From: Bacilli bacterium
GTDB lineage: Bacteria > Bacillota_I > Bacilli_A > MAG-NZ
Direction: 5' to 3'
NCBI GenBank assembly: GCA_018401215.1
Contig: JAGYLA010000003.1
Location: forward strand, 1 to 53,220
DNA length: 53,220 bases
Position numbers and translations under genes: made by a program
The notes under the pieces: model-generated
What the model was told of the DNA's origin: nothing
Databases searched by the model: none
Seen by the model: the letters and a program-made list of their open reading frames with translations, nothing else
In this document: piece by piece, positions 8,128 through 17,952 of the stretch
How positions within the stretch are numbered: the first letter of the stretch is position 1
Layout: every line of letters starts with the position of its first letter

Positions 8128-10293
8128 ATGCATACGTTTCATGAAGTAATGGACAACGCAAAATCATACATTTCAAACCCAGAGCATCTTGCGCTTATCG
8201 AAGATGCTTTTGAATATGCAAAAATGCTACACCAAGGCCAATTGCGTCATTCTGGCGATGCATACATTCAGCATCCTGTTGATGTCGCCTACATTTTGAC
8301 AGAATATCAAACCGGACCTGCGACCATCATCTCTGGCTTGCTTCACGACGTATTAGAAGACACTCCTGCGACGTTTCAAGAGCTGATTGAGCGTTACGGG
8401 GAAGATACGGCTGATATTGTTCAAGGTGTCACGAAACTCACCAGCTTAAGTTTCACCTCAAAAGACAAAAACATCGCGGAAAATCACATGAAAATGATGC
8501 TCGCGATGACTGAAGATATCCGTGTGATTGTGGTTAAGTTAGCGGACCGCTTGCACAACATGCGAACGATTGAATACTTGCCTGAGGACCGGGTATTGCC
8601 GAAGTGCCGTGAAACCATGGACATCTTTGTGCCGCTAGCTCATCGCCTTGGGATGTATCGTTTGAAAGCCGAACTGGAAGACATCGCATTCAAATACTTG
8701 GATCCAACCAACTACGATCTCGTCAATGCAAACTTGGAATTGACCAAAGCTCAGCGTGATCAAGACTTGGAAGACATCGTTGAAGACTTTACCAAGCATT
8801 TGGATGCGGAATCGATTGACTATGAGATCAAAGCACGAATCAAAAACATTCATTCGATTGCGAAGAAGATGCGCACCAAAGGCAAAGACTTTTATGAGAT
8901 TTTTGACTTGCTAGCGCTACGTATCATTGTTAGCTCTGAAGAAGAGTGTTATCGCACCCTTGGCATCATTCATCACCACTACAAACCGATTCCTAAGCGA
9001 TTCAAAGATTACATTGCGATTCCCAAAGCAAACATGTATCAATCCCTTCACACGACGATTTTGACGGATCATGGTAAAGTCTTTGAAATTCAAATCCGGA
9101 CTGCAATGATGGACGCCGTCGCCGAAATCGGGATTGCTGCACACTGGGCCTACAAAGAAGGCAAAACCAAACAAATCGAACAAGAAGAGATTGCCAAATC
9201 ACTTCAGTGGTATGGCAACATGGTTCGCCAAGTCCAAGACGATGAGGACCCGCTTAGCAATGATGAATTATTGGATTCAATCAAAGAAGAACTTACCGCA
9301 AGTGTATTTGTCTTTACTCCTACGGGGGACGTACACATGTTGCCCAAAGGCGCGACCCCAATCGATTTTGCCTACCGTGTTCATACCAAGGTTGGTGACA
9401 CTTGTGTGGGCTCAATCGTCAACAACCGAATGGTGCCACTTGATTACGTATTAAACACGGGTGATATTTGCAACATCAAAACCAACAAAAACTCCAAAGG
9501 GCCGAGTGACACGTGGTTGAACATCGCGAAAACCTCACACGCTCGCAGTAAAATAAAAAACTTTATCAACAAACGCGACCGTGATTTGATGGTCGAAGCC
9601 GGCCGACGTAAGGTTGAAGAAGTCATCGATGAATATGATTTTGAACGCAAGATCGATGATGATTTGGTCCAAGAACACTATTCGACTCCGGATGTTCATG
9701 ATGTAGAGTCCTTGTATTTTGCGATTGGCAAAAACATCTTAAGTGCCCGTGGCGCGTTGAACAAGTTATCCGGTCGGATGGACGTGGAAAAAGACCCGAA
9801 TCGCTTGATTGATACGATCAACAAGCAAGTCGTCAAGTCGCGACCCAATAACATCCATGGCATCTTGGTCGAAGGACTGGATAATCCCAAAGTCAAACTG
9901 TCCAATTGCTGTAACCCAATTTCAGGTGACCCGATTGTCGGATACGTGTCCAAGGGCATGGGGATTGCGATTCACCGCGATCATTGTCCGAATGTGACCA
10001 ATAACACAGAACGCCACATTGGAGTCTCCTGGACCACCACGGACCAAGGAATTCGATACCCGGTCATGTTAAAGATTCAAGCAACTGCCTCCAACTCCTT
10101 GATGGTTGAAATCATCAATTATGTAGCGAGTACAAACGCTAGTGTATTAAACGTCAACACCAAACAAAACAAAAACGGTGAGGTGTTGATCAAACTCGGA
10201 CTGCATGTGTTTACAAGCGACTTGTTGGAAAAGGTCATGGTTGGCTTACGCAGTATCGCAAATGTGTATAGTGTGGAGCGAATGTACAAATGA
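8128..10293 (+). CDS. relA: Bifunctional (p)ppGpp synthetase/hydrolase, RelA/SpoT family
   Basis: Makes and degrades the stringent-response alarmone (p)ppGpp. 721 residues. The N-terminal HD hydrolase is intact (LLHDVLEDT). The synthetase carries the RFKD form of the basic/acidic switch motif, typical of two-way enzymes, and YQSLHTT. A TGS domain (SVFVFTPTGDVHMLPKGATP), a zinc-finger-like NCCNPISGD region with HRDHCPN, and a C-terminal ACT domain follow. The intact HD site plus RFKD support both activities, by family knowledge. The start has a GAGG site; the stop overlaps dtd by 4 bases. Confidence 0.96.
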   Translation: MHTFHEVMDNAKSYISNPEHLALIEDAFEYAKMLHQGQLRHSGDAYIQHPVDVAYILTEYQTGPATIISGLLHDVLEDTPATFQELIERYGEDTADIVQGVTKLTSLSFTSKDKNIAENHMKMMLAMTEDIRVIVVKLADRLHNMRTIEYLPEDRVLPKCRETMDIFVPLAHRLGMYRLKAELEDIAFKYLDPTNYDLVNANLELTKAQRDQDLEDIVEDFTKHLDAESIDYEIKARIKNIHSIAKKMRTKGKDFYEIFDLLALRIIVSSEEECYRTLGIIHHHYKPIPKRFKDYIAIPKANMYQSLHTTILTDHGKVFEIQIRTAMMDAVAEIGIAAHWAYKEGKTKQIEQEEIAKSLQWYGNMVRQVQDDEDPLSNDELLDSIKEELTASVFVFTPTGDVHMLPKGATPIDFAYRVHTKVGDTCVGSIVNNRMVPLDYVLNTGDICNIKTNKNSKGPSDTWLNIAKTSHARSKIKNFINKRDRDLMVEAGRRKVEEVIDEYDFERKIDDDLVQEHYSTPDVHDVESLYFAIGKNILSARGALNKLSGRMDVEKDPNRLIDTINKQVVKSRPNNIHGILVEGLDNPKVKLSNCCNPISGDPIVGYVSKGMGIAIHRDHCPNVTNNTERHIGVSWTTTDQGIRYPVMLKIQATASNSLMVEIINYVASTNASVLNVNTKQNKNGEVLIKLGLHVFTSDLLEKVMVGLRSIANVYSVERMYK

Positions 10294-10727
10294 AAGTGGT
10301 TGTCCAACGCGTCAAGCAAGCATCTGTCAGCATCGATGGTGAGACAACGGGCCGGATTGGCCAAGGATTGGTCGTGTTGGTCGGATTCACAAGCACCGAT
10401 ACGTTAGAGACCATCGAACAACTGGCGAAAAAGATTGTCCAGTTACGAATTTTTGATGATGCCAATGGAGTCATGAATGTGAGCTTGCTCGATGGTGGCC
10501 ATGCCATCTTGAGCATTAGTCAATTTACGCTTTATGCTGACACGAAAAAAGGCAATCGACCCAGTTACGGCCTTGCTGCGCCAAGCGATCAAGCAATCCA
10601 CTTGTATCAACGCTTTAATCAAGCATTGTCGCAGTACTGCACGGTGGAAACGGGTCGCTTTGGTGCTGACATGCAAGTGTCACTAATCAATGATGGTCCC
10701 GTCACAATCCAGTTAGAACTGGATTGA
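10290..10727 (+). CDS. dtd: D-aminoacyl-tRNA deacylase
   Basis: Removes wrongly attached D-amino acids (and glycine from tRNA-Ala) from tRNA. 145 residues. The opening MKVVVQRVKQASVSIDGE, the catalytic SQFTLYAD motif near residue 78 and the GPVTI motif near the end are those of the family. It starts on ATGA shared with the relA stop, so it is translationally coupled to it. The promoter of the next operon overlaps its stop codon. Confidence 0.95.
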   Translation: MKVVVQRVKQASVSIDGETTGRIGQGLVVLVGFTSTDTLETIEQLAKKIVQLRIFDDANGVMNVSLLDGGHAILSISQFTLYADTKKGNRPSYGLAAPSDQAIHLYQRFNQALSQYCTVETGRFGADMQVSLINDGPVTIQLELD

Positions 10728-10752
10728 CAGCCTAAGCGCTTGTGATTACAAT
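10724..10752 (+). promoter_or_regulatory. Promoter of the T-box operon
   Basis: Perfect TTGACA (10724-10729), spacer 17, TACAAT (10747-10752). The -35 box contains the dtd stop codon. Confidence 0.85.
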
Positions 10753-10758
10753 GAATTA

Positions 10759-10960
10759 ACCTTGATGCCCATGAAGCGTCACTTGGTCTCATCTATAGAG
10801 AGTATCGGATTGCTGAAACGATACGGTGAACTGGTGACTAGACCCATGGAAAAGGGACCCGTATCCTCACGTTACGAGACAAGGGCATACATTAAGTATG
10901 AACTAAGGTGGTACCGCGAATTCGTTCGTCCTTAGCGTAGTTCTAAGGGCGCATTTTTTT
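10759..10960 (+). promoter_or_regulatory. T-box leader (tRNA-sensing riboswitch)
   Basis: The T-box core AAGGTGGTACCGCG is at 10905-10918. The terminator that it competes with is CGTCCTTAG/CTAAGGGCG (10927-10935 with 10943-10951) followed by eight T. Upstream, Stem I features are visible: AGAG followed by the hairpin GTATCG/CGATAC with the loop GATTGCTGAAA (10802-10824). Uncharged tRNA stabilises the antiterminator and allows readthrough into acetyltransferase-hisS-aspS. I could not fix the specifier codon: a GAC (Asp) at 10836-10838 is a candidate, but alternative pairings of the lower stem are possible. Confidence 0.92.
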
Positions 10961-10970
10961 TAGAGGGACT

Positions 10971-11510
10971 ATGGAAACAGCTCGTTTGATCATTCGTCGT
11001 TTTACCATTGCCGACAAAAAGGATGTGTACGATTATGCAAAACATCCAGAAGTCGGCCCCAATGCTGGCTGGAAACCGCACACATCGGTTGAGCATTCAG
11101 AAATGATTATTCGCAATATTTTCTTGCTTCAAACTCATGGCTTTGCGATTGTCGACAAAGCAACCAATAAGGTCATCGGTTCGATCAACTTACACAAACG
11201 ACCGTTCCTGCGTAATTATGAACTGGGCTATAGCTTAAGTTATGACTACTGGGGTCAAGGGTTGATGAGTGAAGCTGCAGCCGCGTTGCTTGCTTATGGC
11301 TTTGATCAACTCGGAGCACGCCGCATTTTTGCCAAAACCGATACCAACAATGCCCGCAGCAAACGCGTCTTGTTGAAACAAGGAATGACCCACTATAAAT
11401 TCAAACCCCAAGATTTACGGCGATATGATGGCACCATCATTGATATGGACTATTTCGAACTCACAAAGGAGCAATGGCGTACGCATGCAAAAACCCAAAG
11501 GAACCGTTGA
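10971..11510 (+). CDS. GNAT acetyltransferase, RimJ/RimL type
   Basis: Acetyl-CoA-dependent N-acetyltransferase of the Acetyltransf_3 branch, which includes ribosomal-protein and antibiotic acetyltransferases. 179 residues. METARLIIRRFTIADK is the usual family opening; the acetyl-CoA loop lies in YDYWGQGLMSEAAAALLAY (about residues 88-106), followed by the TDTNNARSKRVLLKQGM motif. It is the first gene after the T-box leader, starts after a GAGGGA site and overlaps hisS by 26 bases, so it is controlled with the two tRNA synthetases. The substrate is unknown; a link to translation is inferred only from its position. Confidence 0.8.
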   Translation: METARLIIRRFTIADKKDVYDYAKHPEVGPNAGWKPHTSVEHSEMIIRNIFLLQTHGFAIVDKATNKVIGSINLHKRPFLRNYELGYSLSYDYWGQGLMSEAAAALLAYGFDQLGARRIFAKTDTNNARSKRVLLKQGMTHYKFKPQDLRRYDGTIIDMDYFELTKEQWRTHAKTQRNR

Positions 11511-12725
11511 TATTACCCCCCAAACCATTCGGGGCTGGCATCAACTAGAAGAAGCAATCAAAAGCTTGACGCAGATGTACCACATTCAAGAAATTCGTAC
11601 GCCTGTGTTTGAGACCACGGAAGTGTTTCACCGCAGTGTTGGTGAACTCAGTGACATCGTCACCAAAGAAACCTATACCTTTTTCGACCGTGGCGAACGC
11701 TCCATGACTCTGCGTCCTGAAGGCACCGCCGGGATTGTCCGTAGTTTGATTGAACAAAAGCTCTACATTCAACCGCAAAAACTGTATTATACCGGTCCGA
11801 TGTTTCGCTATGAGCGACCACAAGCCGGCCGCCAACGACAATTCCACCAATTTGGTGTGGAATACTTTGGTTATGAGGATGCTGCCTCTGATGCCGAAAT
11901 TGTTGCGTTTGCGGTCACTTGGCTTGAACTTCTTGGGATTCACGATTACGTATTAAAAATCAATTATTTGGGAGACCATGAGACAAAAGCTCGTTACACC
12001 AAAGCGCTCGTCGATTATTTTACCCCAATCAAAGCGACGTTATCAAAGGACAATCAATCCCGACTAGCCGTAAATCCGCTGCGAATCCTTGATGATGCCT
12101 CACTTGATTTGCAAGGACTGCCAACGATTGAATCGATGCTGTCTGACGCAGAACAAGAGTATTTGCAACGCTTCTCAAGTTACTTGGATGCCTTACAAAT
12201 CCCCTTTGAGCGAGACCCACGCATTGTTCGGGGGCTTGATTATTACACAGGAATTGTCTTTGAAGTCCAATCAACGCACCCGTCGTTTGGTTCTCAAACC
12301 GCGCTACTTGGTGGCGGTCGATATGATCAATTGGTTGCGGAGTTTGGTGGACCACAAACCCCCGCAGTTGGCTTTGCTGCTGGACTCGAACGCGTCCTGC
12401 TCGCCATGGAGTATGAGGGAGTGTTGGAGCCACCAAAAGATGGAATTGACGTTGCGGTTTGTTTTATGCCAGAGACCGCAACCGATGCATTTCGTTGACC
12501 CAAAGCATTCGTTGAGTGGGTATGTAACAGAAATGGCGACGCCATCGAAAAACTTATCAATCAGCTCAAACAGGATTTGGTAAAAAGACCCAGCGGTCAT
12601 CGTCATTGTTGCAGTCGACGAATGGGCCGAAACAACAGAGTACTGGTCAAATTTGACAGCAAACGCAACCATTCCCGTCCGATCAATTGATCGATTACTT
12701 GGATGGCGTAATGGAGGCCACATGA
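11485..12725 (+). CDS. hisS: Histidyl-tRNA synthetase, 3' part frameshifted
   Basis: Charges tRNA-His with histidine; class II synthetase. The clean frame runs 11485-12498. It shows motif 2 (MFRYERPQAGRQRQFHQFG), the histidine site RGLDYYTGIVFE and motif 3 (AAGLERVLLAM). After 12498 the anticodon-binding domain continues in shifting frames (a segment reading RLSGYVTEMATPSKNL, later NLTANATIP) and would end at TGA 12723-12725 after LIDYLDGVMEAT. Several one-base indels are needed to restore it. As a normally single-copy essential gene it is more likely hit by sequence error than decayed. The start ATG 11485 lies inside the end of the acetyltransferase gene. Confidence 0.88.
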
Positions 12726-14423
12726 TGAAACGCACTAACTCAGGCACTGCGTGCGCAGACATCAAATACCGAAGTGGTCATCAGTAAGGTGGTTGCCAAA
12801 GTCCGATTTGGGCAGTGTGACCTTTATGGATGTGCGCGATGCCTCAGGCATCGTTCCGTCCAACTTGTTGACAACACCCAAGCGATCTCGATGCTATCGG
12901 TGCACGAATGAAACCGTCCTTGCGGTCTCTGGCGTCGTTCAAGAACGCAGTAATAAGAACCCACAACTACCAACGGGTGACATTGAGATCATCGCTGATT
13001 CGATTGTGATTTTAGTCCAGCCAAACAACCCCCAATGATCATTGCCAATCAAACCGATGCGCTTGAAGACACGCGGTTAAAATATCGGTATTTGGATTTG
13101 CGCCGACCTGTCTTGCAGCAAACCTTAAAAACTCGCGCCACCTTGATGCAAGCAACCCGCGAATACTTGGATGGACTTGATTTCATCGAACTAGAAACGC
13201 CAATTTTAACCAAATCAACGCCGGAAGGGGCTCGGGACTACTTGGTCCCTAGTCGAATTCATCCCGGGCGCTTCTTTGCCTTACCGCAAAGTCCTCAGCT
13301 ATTTAAGCAATTGTTTATGATTGGTGGCATGGAACGCTACTATCAAATCGCCAAATGTTTTCGTGACGAAGATTTGCGCGCTGACCGTCAACCTGAATTT
13401 ACACAAATTGACATTGAAGCAAGTTTTGTCGATCAAGCGCAAGTCATGACAATGACCGAAGGGCTTGTCGCGCATGTCTTCAAACAAACGATTGATGTAA
13501 CGATTCCTTTGCCGTTTGACGTCTTGACCTATGATGAAGCGATGCGTCGTTATGGGTCCGACAAACCTGATCGTCGTTTTGGGTTAGAACTACTCGATGT
13601 CTCCAGTGTCTTTGCGTCCTCAGACTTTGAGTACTTGCGTGGTCAGTCTGTTAGTATGTTGCATCTACCTAACAGCACATTAACCCGCAAGCACATCGAT
13701 GCACTCTCAGAGATTGCCAAAACGTACGGTGCATCTGGCGTCAGTTTTATGAAATACGACACCGACTTTACTAGTGGAATCGCTAGTAAATGTAGTCGCG
13801 AAGAACTCGCGGCGATTGCTTCGCTTGCGCAACCTTCCGCCAATGACTTGTATTTGTTTGTCGCGGGAGACTTGCGCGTAGCGCAGACCGCACTGGGTCA
13901 AGTGCGATTGCATTTGGGCCAAGAGCTCCAATTGATTAACGACAAAGAATACGATGTCTGCTGGGTGGTGGACTGGCCGTTGTTTGAACCCACCGACACG
14001 GGTGTGACCAGTGCACATCACCCGTTTACTTCCCCCAAACCACAAACAATGGATGCATTGACCAAAGACGCCATTGCCCAAGCCTACGATGTGGTCTGTA
14101 ATGGGTATGAGCTAGGTGGTGGAAGCATCCGGATTCATCAACCTGCGTTGCAGGCTAAAGTATTAGAGTTACTAGGGATGTCCAAAGAACGGGCAAAAGA
14201 ACAATTTGGCTTTTTCCTCGAAGCACTCGAATATGGAACCCCGCCACACGGTGGAATTGCCCTTGGCGTCGACCGCTTTGTGATGTTGTTAACCAATACA
14301 ACAAACATTCGTGACGTGATCGCCTTTCCAAAGACCGCCTCGGCGCAAGATTTGATGAGTCAAGCGCCCGGTGACGTCTCCGATGCGCAACTAAGTGAAC
14401 TGCAAATCAGCCGCAAGAAGTGA
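12725..14423 (+). CDS. aspS: Aspartyl-tRNA synthetase, 5' part frameshifted
   Basis: Charges tRNA-Asp (or also tRNA-Asn) with aspartate; class II synthetase. The expected start is ATG 12725 (or 12722) after GGAGG 12713-12717. The OB-fold N-domain is broken by indels between about 12740 and 13035, but pieces such as TSNTEVVI, LGSVTFMDVRDASGIV and LPTGDIEIIADSIVIL are readable in several frames. From 13035 the frame is clean: DTRLKYRYLDLRRP, motif 2 (FRDEDLRADRQPEFTQID), the bacterial insertion domain, and motif 3 (GIALGVDRFVMLL). Total length about 566 codons fits the family. A selectivity call between Asp-only and Asp/Asn types is not possible here. Confidence 0.88.
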
Positions 14424-14454
14424 TATACTAAAACGATCTTTGACAGGAGTAACG

Positions 14455-14847
14455 ATGGACATTCGACACGAACAACGAATTCGCATCATGCAAGTCTTAT
14501 ACAACCAAGATGTTCGTCAAATCTCTTTGGATGAGGCGCTTTTGGTCGTTTCTCCGTTTGAAGATATCGCCGCCAAATGTCATCTAATTCTCGCTCAGTT
14601 ACCAACCCTTGACGCCTTGATTGAAGCCCACCTTACCGGTTGGACCTTAGCAAGACTGAATGCGGTCGACCGAGCGATTTTGCGTTTATCGGTCTATGAA
14701 CTAACCAATGAAGATTTGCCCGCAGCAATCGTTATCGATCAAGCGATTGAGCTCAGCAAAGAATACTCCGAAACGGACGATATTTTAACCTCAAAATTTA
14801 ACAATAAAGTATTAGATACGATCAAACAATCGGTGAAGTATGAGTGA
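14455..14847 (+). CDS. nusB: Transcription antitermination protein NusB
   Basis: All-helical RNA-binding protein that works with NusE in rRNA antitermination. 130 residues, the usual size. RHEQRIRIMQVLYNQDV is a typical opening, and NAVDRAILRLSVYEL plus IVIDQAIELSKEYS are the conserved core. ATG 14455 is chosen because a CAGGAG site lies 7 bases upstream and the longer open frame adds non-homologous residues. It overlaps the xseA start by 8 bases. Confidence 0.93.
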   Translation: MDIRHEQRIRIMQVLYNQDVRQISLDEALLVVSPFEDIAAKCHLILAQLPTLDALIEAHLTGWTLARLNAVDRAILRLSVYELTNEDLPAAIVIDQAIELSKEYSETDDILTSKFNNKVLDTIKQSVKYE

Positions 14848-16110
14848 GTACATCACGATTTCACAACTCAATAAATCGATCAAACTACTCTTTGAGCAGT
14901 CCCCTTTCTTGCGCCGTATTTCGGTAATGGGGGAAATTTCCAACTTCAAAAAACACTCAAGTGGTACGTTTTACTTTACGCTCAAGGATGAATCCAGTGA
15001 CTTGCGGGCGATTATGTTCCAAAGCAATGCGAATAAAATGACCACGATGCCTTCTAATGGTCAAAAAGTCATTGCGACCGGGGACGTGAGTGTGTATGAA
15101 GCACGCGGGGAATACCAATTGTATGTCACGTTAATGCGCCCCTTTGGAGCCGGGGACATATACGCTCGCTTGGAAGCACTCAAAGAACTAATCACCAAAG
15201 AAGGACTCCTTGATGGCAAGAAAACCCTGCCCAAATACCCCCGTGTCATTGAAGTCCCATTACATCCTGCCGACAATTGCCGCGATTCAAGACATTCAAC
15301 ATACGACACCATCGCTTTCCGCTTGACACTTGGGCTATACCCAGCGTTGGTACAGGGGATGGTCTGAGTATTCGATTGTCGATCGAATTCAAAAGCCGAT
15401 CACCGGAAGCCGAAGCCGATGTCTTGAGGAGTTGTCGGTCGCGGTGGTACAGAGAGCATCGAGAGACTTATGGGCCCTTCAACGGGAAGCATGAATTCGA
15501 GCCATTGCCGCTTCAGTCATTCCGATGCGTTGGTGCAGTTGGTCGCGAAACTGGCACAACACTTGCTGATGTCGTCGCAGACATGCGAGCCCCAACCCCA
15601 ACTGCTGCCGCTGAACTTGCGGTTCCGGACCAAGCAGAGATCCAACAAGGACTCGCAACCACCAATTATTATTTGAAACAAACCATCGCAAGGCGATGGC
15701 AAGATGCCTTCAAACAATACGAACGATTCATTCAATCATATGTCTTTGTTCAACCGGAACGCTTACTGCAAAACAAAGAACACCAATTTGAACGGCAGCT
15801 GAACCGCTTGCAAGCGATGTCCCCATCCAACAAGGTGGAACGCATCGATCAAGCCTTACAAACCACCACCACGAAATTGACGACGCGCTTTGACCAACGG
15901 GTGCAACGTTGGTCCACCGACGCGCAGCAATTACAAACATCACTGGTGGCGCTCAACCCCAAAGCCGTTTTGCAGCGGGGCTATGCAATGGTCCAAGTTG
16001 GTGACACGCTCATCGACTCAGTGAATAAATTAACAACCAACCAAACCATTCAAGTGACCTTAAGTGATGGTCACGTTGACGCAAACGTCGACAAGATAAG
16101 GAGACAGTAA
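14840..16110 (+). CDS. xseA: Exodeoxyribonuclease VII large subunit, frameshifted
   Basis: Large subunit of the single-strand exonuclease VII. The clean 5' frame (14840 to about 15255) holds the OB-fold domain (ISQLNKSIKLLFEQ, GEISNFKKHSSGTFYFTLKD). Homology then jumps frames between about 15255 and 15545, where IAAIQDIQ-like and YPALVQG-like pieces appear in different frames. A second clean frame runs to 16110 with DMRAPTPTAAAELAVP, a long helical region and KAVLQRGYAMV. The total length is about 423 codons, near the family norm, but not a multiple of three. Sequence error is the likely cause. Confidence 0.87.
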
Positions 16111-16292
16111 TGGAACCAACCTTTGAACAACTGATGGCGCAACTAGATGCGATTGTCAAAGAACTTGAAAACGACGCGCTAGGACTAGAAAAGTCGATTG
16201 CCGCCTATCAAAAAGGCATGGAACTTTCAAAATTAATCGCGACCAAACTTCAACAAGCGAAGGACTTGCTTGTCGAGCGTGCCGACGATTGA
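16110..16292 (+). CDS. xseB: Exodeoxyribonuclease VII small subunit
   Basis: Small partner of XseA. 60 residues: TFEQLMAQLDAIVKELEND and GLEKSIAAYQKGMELSK are the family signature. The ATG shares one base with the xseA stop (TAATG) after a GGAGA site, so the two subunits are coupled. Its 3' end overlaps the dxs start. Confidence 0.93.
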   Translation: MEPTFEQLMAQLDAIVKELENDALGLEKSIAAYQKGMELSKLIATKLQQAKDLLVERADD

Positions 16293-17952
16293 TTTAACGA
16301 CGCTCAACCCGAAGGTTGTTCGTCACATGTCACCCAAGCAATTGCAACAACTCGCCGACACAATGCGAGCCTTTTTGATTGATTCCGTGACCAAAACAGG
16401 TGGTCATTTAGCGAGTAACTTGGGCACCGTCGAATTGTCGATTGCTTTAACCCATGTCTTTGATTTGGACGTGGACACCTTGATTTATGACGTTGGTCAT
16501 CAAACGTACCCACATAAAATTTTGACGGGTAGAGCCGATCTATTTTCCACCTTACGGCAAACCAATGGCCTCAGTGGCTTTCCCAAATACGAAGAGAGTC
16601 CGTACGATCATTTTGAAACCGGTCACTCTTCCACGTCACTGTCTGCAGCATGCGGTGTTGCGACGAGCAAGTATTTACAAAACGACACCAGCAACACGAT
16701 CGCCGTGATTGGTGATGGAGCATTGACCGGTGGATTGGCCTTAGAAGGCTTAAATAACATCGTGCAAATGCCACGGCCTGTGATTGTTGTGGTCAACGAC
16801 AATGACATGAGCATTAGTGAAAACGTCGGTGCCATTTCGCACCTATTTGCCTCCAAAGAACGCTCTCAAGCGTTCTTTACTGCCCTTGGATACACCTATA
16901 TTCCACCGGTCGATGGCCATGACTTGTCCCGCTTGATTGACACCTTGCAACGCGTCAAAGACACGCAAGAATCGGTTGTGATTCATGTCAAGACGATCAA
17001 AGGTTACGGTCACTCCGACGCGCAACTAGATAAAGTAAAATTCCATGCTGTGGGCTACTATACTGTAGAACCCAAGCCGGTTGGCAAAGCATGGAGTCCA
17101 CTGATCGCAAGTCTAGTCGAAGCCAAAGACGATGTGTACATCATTACGCCAGCCATGATTGAAGGCAGCGGACTGCGCGGGATTGACCGGGCAAGAGTGG
17201 TGGATGTCGGGATTGCTGAAGGTCATGCTGTGACCATGGCCGCCGCAATGCGCCGCCGTGGATCAAAAGTCTTTTTACCGATTTATGCGACATTCTTGCA
17301 ACGAGCGTACGATTCGCTTGTTCATGATGTGGCGCGTAGCAATACCCCCGTCGTATTTGGAATTGACCGTGCCGGAACGATTCCAGGCGACGGCGATACG
17401 CACCAAGGTATTTTTGACGTTAGTATTTGTATGGCCATGCCGCACTTGCAATTGATGATGCCGGCCAATGAAGCGCAAGCATCCGCACTACTGGATTACG
17501 CCTTTGCGGCAAGCACTCCAACAGCCATTCGCTATCCCAAAGGCAATTCGATTGCGGCGGGTCAACCGCTCACCATTACATCACCAACCTGGTTGATTGA
17601 ACAAACCGGCACGCAAGCGATTGTTATTAGTTATGGCCCAGATGTGTATGCCATTCAAGCAATGGCTCACGCTGAAAACCTCTCAATCACCCTCGTTAAC
17701 GCACTATTTTTGAACCCGATTGATGAAGCGGTGTTTGCGTCATTAATCGCAGCCAAGTTACCCATCATTGTGTATGAACAAGTCATTCGCAGTGGTTCAC
17801 TCGGGCAAGCATTGCAAGCGCGCAGTGCCAATGTCGTCTGTGCGATGGCGTATGACGCCATTCCTAGTCATGGTGATGTCAAATCACTCTTAGACCAAGC
17901 GGGCTTGAGCATGTCGCATTTGGCAGCAGAGATTCGTCGCCATGCGACTTGA
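16270..17952 (+). CDS. dxs: 1-deoxy-D-xylulose-5-phosphate synthase
   Basis: First enzyme of the MEP isoprenoid pathway: joins pyruvate and glyceraldehyde 3-phosphate with thiamine diphosphate. 560 residues, somewhat shorter than the usual 620. It has the opening GGHLASNLGTVELSIALTHV, YDVGHQTYPHKILTGR, the thiamine-binding GDGALTGGLALEGLNN and the central GIAEGHAVTMAAAM. The TTG at 16270 is preferred as start because GAAGGA lies 5 bases upstream; GTG 16279 is an alternative. It overlaps xseB by 23 bases and tlyA by 11. The prenyl synthase gene ispA, often located between xseB and dxs in Bacillota, is absent here. Confidence 0.94.
   Translation: MSSVPTIDLTTLNPKVVRHMSPKQLQQLADTMRAFLIDSVTKTGGHLASNLGTVELSIALTHVFDLDVDTLIYDVGHQTYPHKILTGRADLFSTLRQTNGLSGFPKYEESPYDHFETGHSSTSLSAACGVATSKYLQNDTSNTIAVIGDGALTGGLALEGLNNIVQMPRPVIVVVNDNDMSISENVGAISHLFASKERSQAFFTALGYTYIPPVDGHDLSRLIDTLQRVKDTQESVVIHVKTIKGYGHSDAQLDKVKFHAVGYYTVEPKPVGKAWSPLIASLVEAKDDVYIITPAMIEGSGLRGIDRARVVDVGIAEGHAVTMAAAMRRRGSKVFLPIYATFLQRAYDSLVHDVARSNTPVVFGIDRAGTIPGDGDTHQGIFDVSICMAMPHLQLMMPANEAQASALLDYAFAASTPTAIRYPKGNSIAAGQPLTITSPTWLIEQTGTQAIVISYGPDVYAIQAMAHAENLSITLVNALFLNPIDEAVFASLIAAKLPIIVYEQVIRSGSLGQALQARSANVVCAMAYDAIPSHGDVKSLLDQAGLSMSHLAAEIRRHAT

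Noticed and set aside
10290-10727. Use of the Mycoplasma genetic code (TGA as Trp)
   Set aside because: TGA ends relA, dtd and several other genes at their normal family lengths, and Trp is encoded by TGG.
12724-12783. A very short gene starting at ATG 12725 and stopping at TAA 12784-12786
   Set aside because: It is the damaged 5' end of aspS; the amino acids that fit AspRS continue in neighbouring frames.
15277-15550. An apparent separate start of a second gene inside xseA
   Set aside because: Homology to XseA continues on both sides and the extra residues match nothing; it is an artefact of the frame break.
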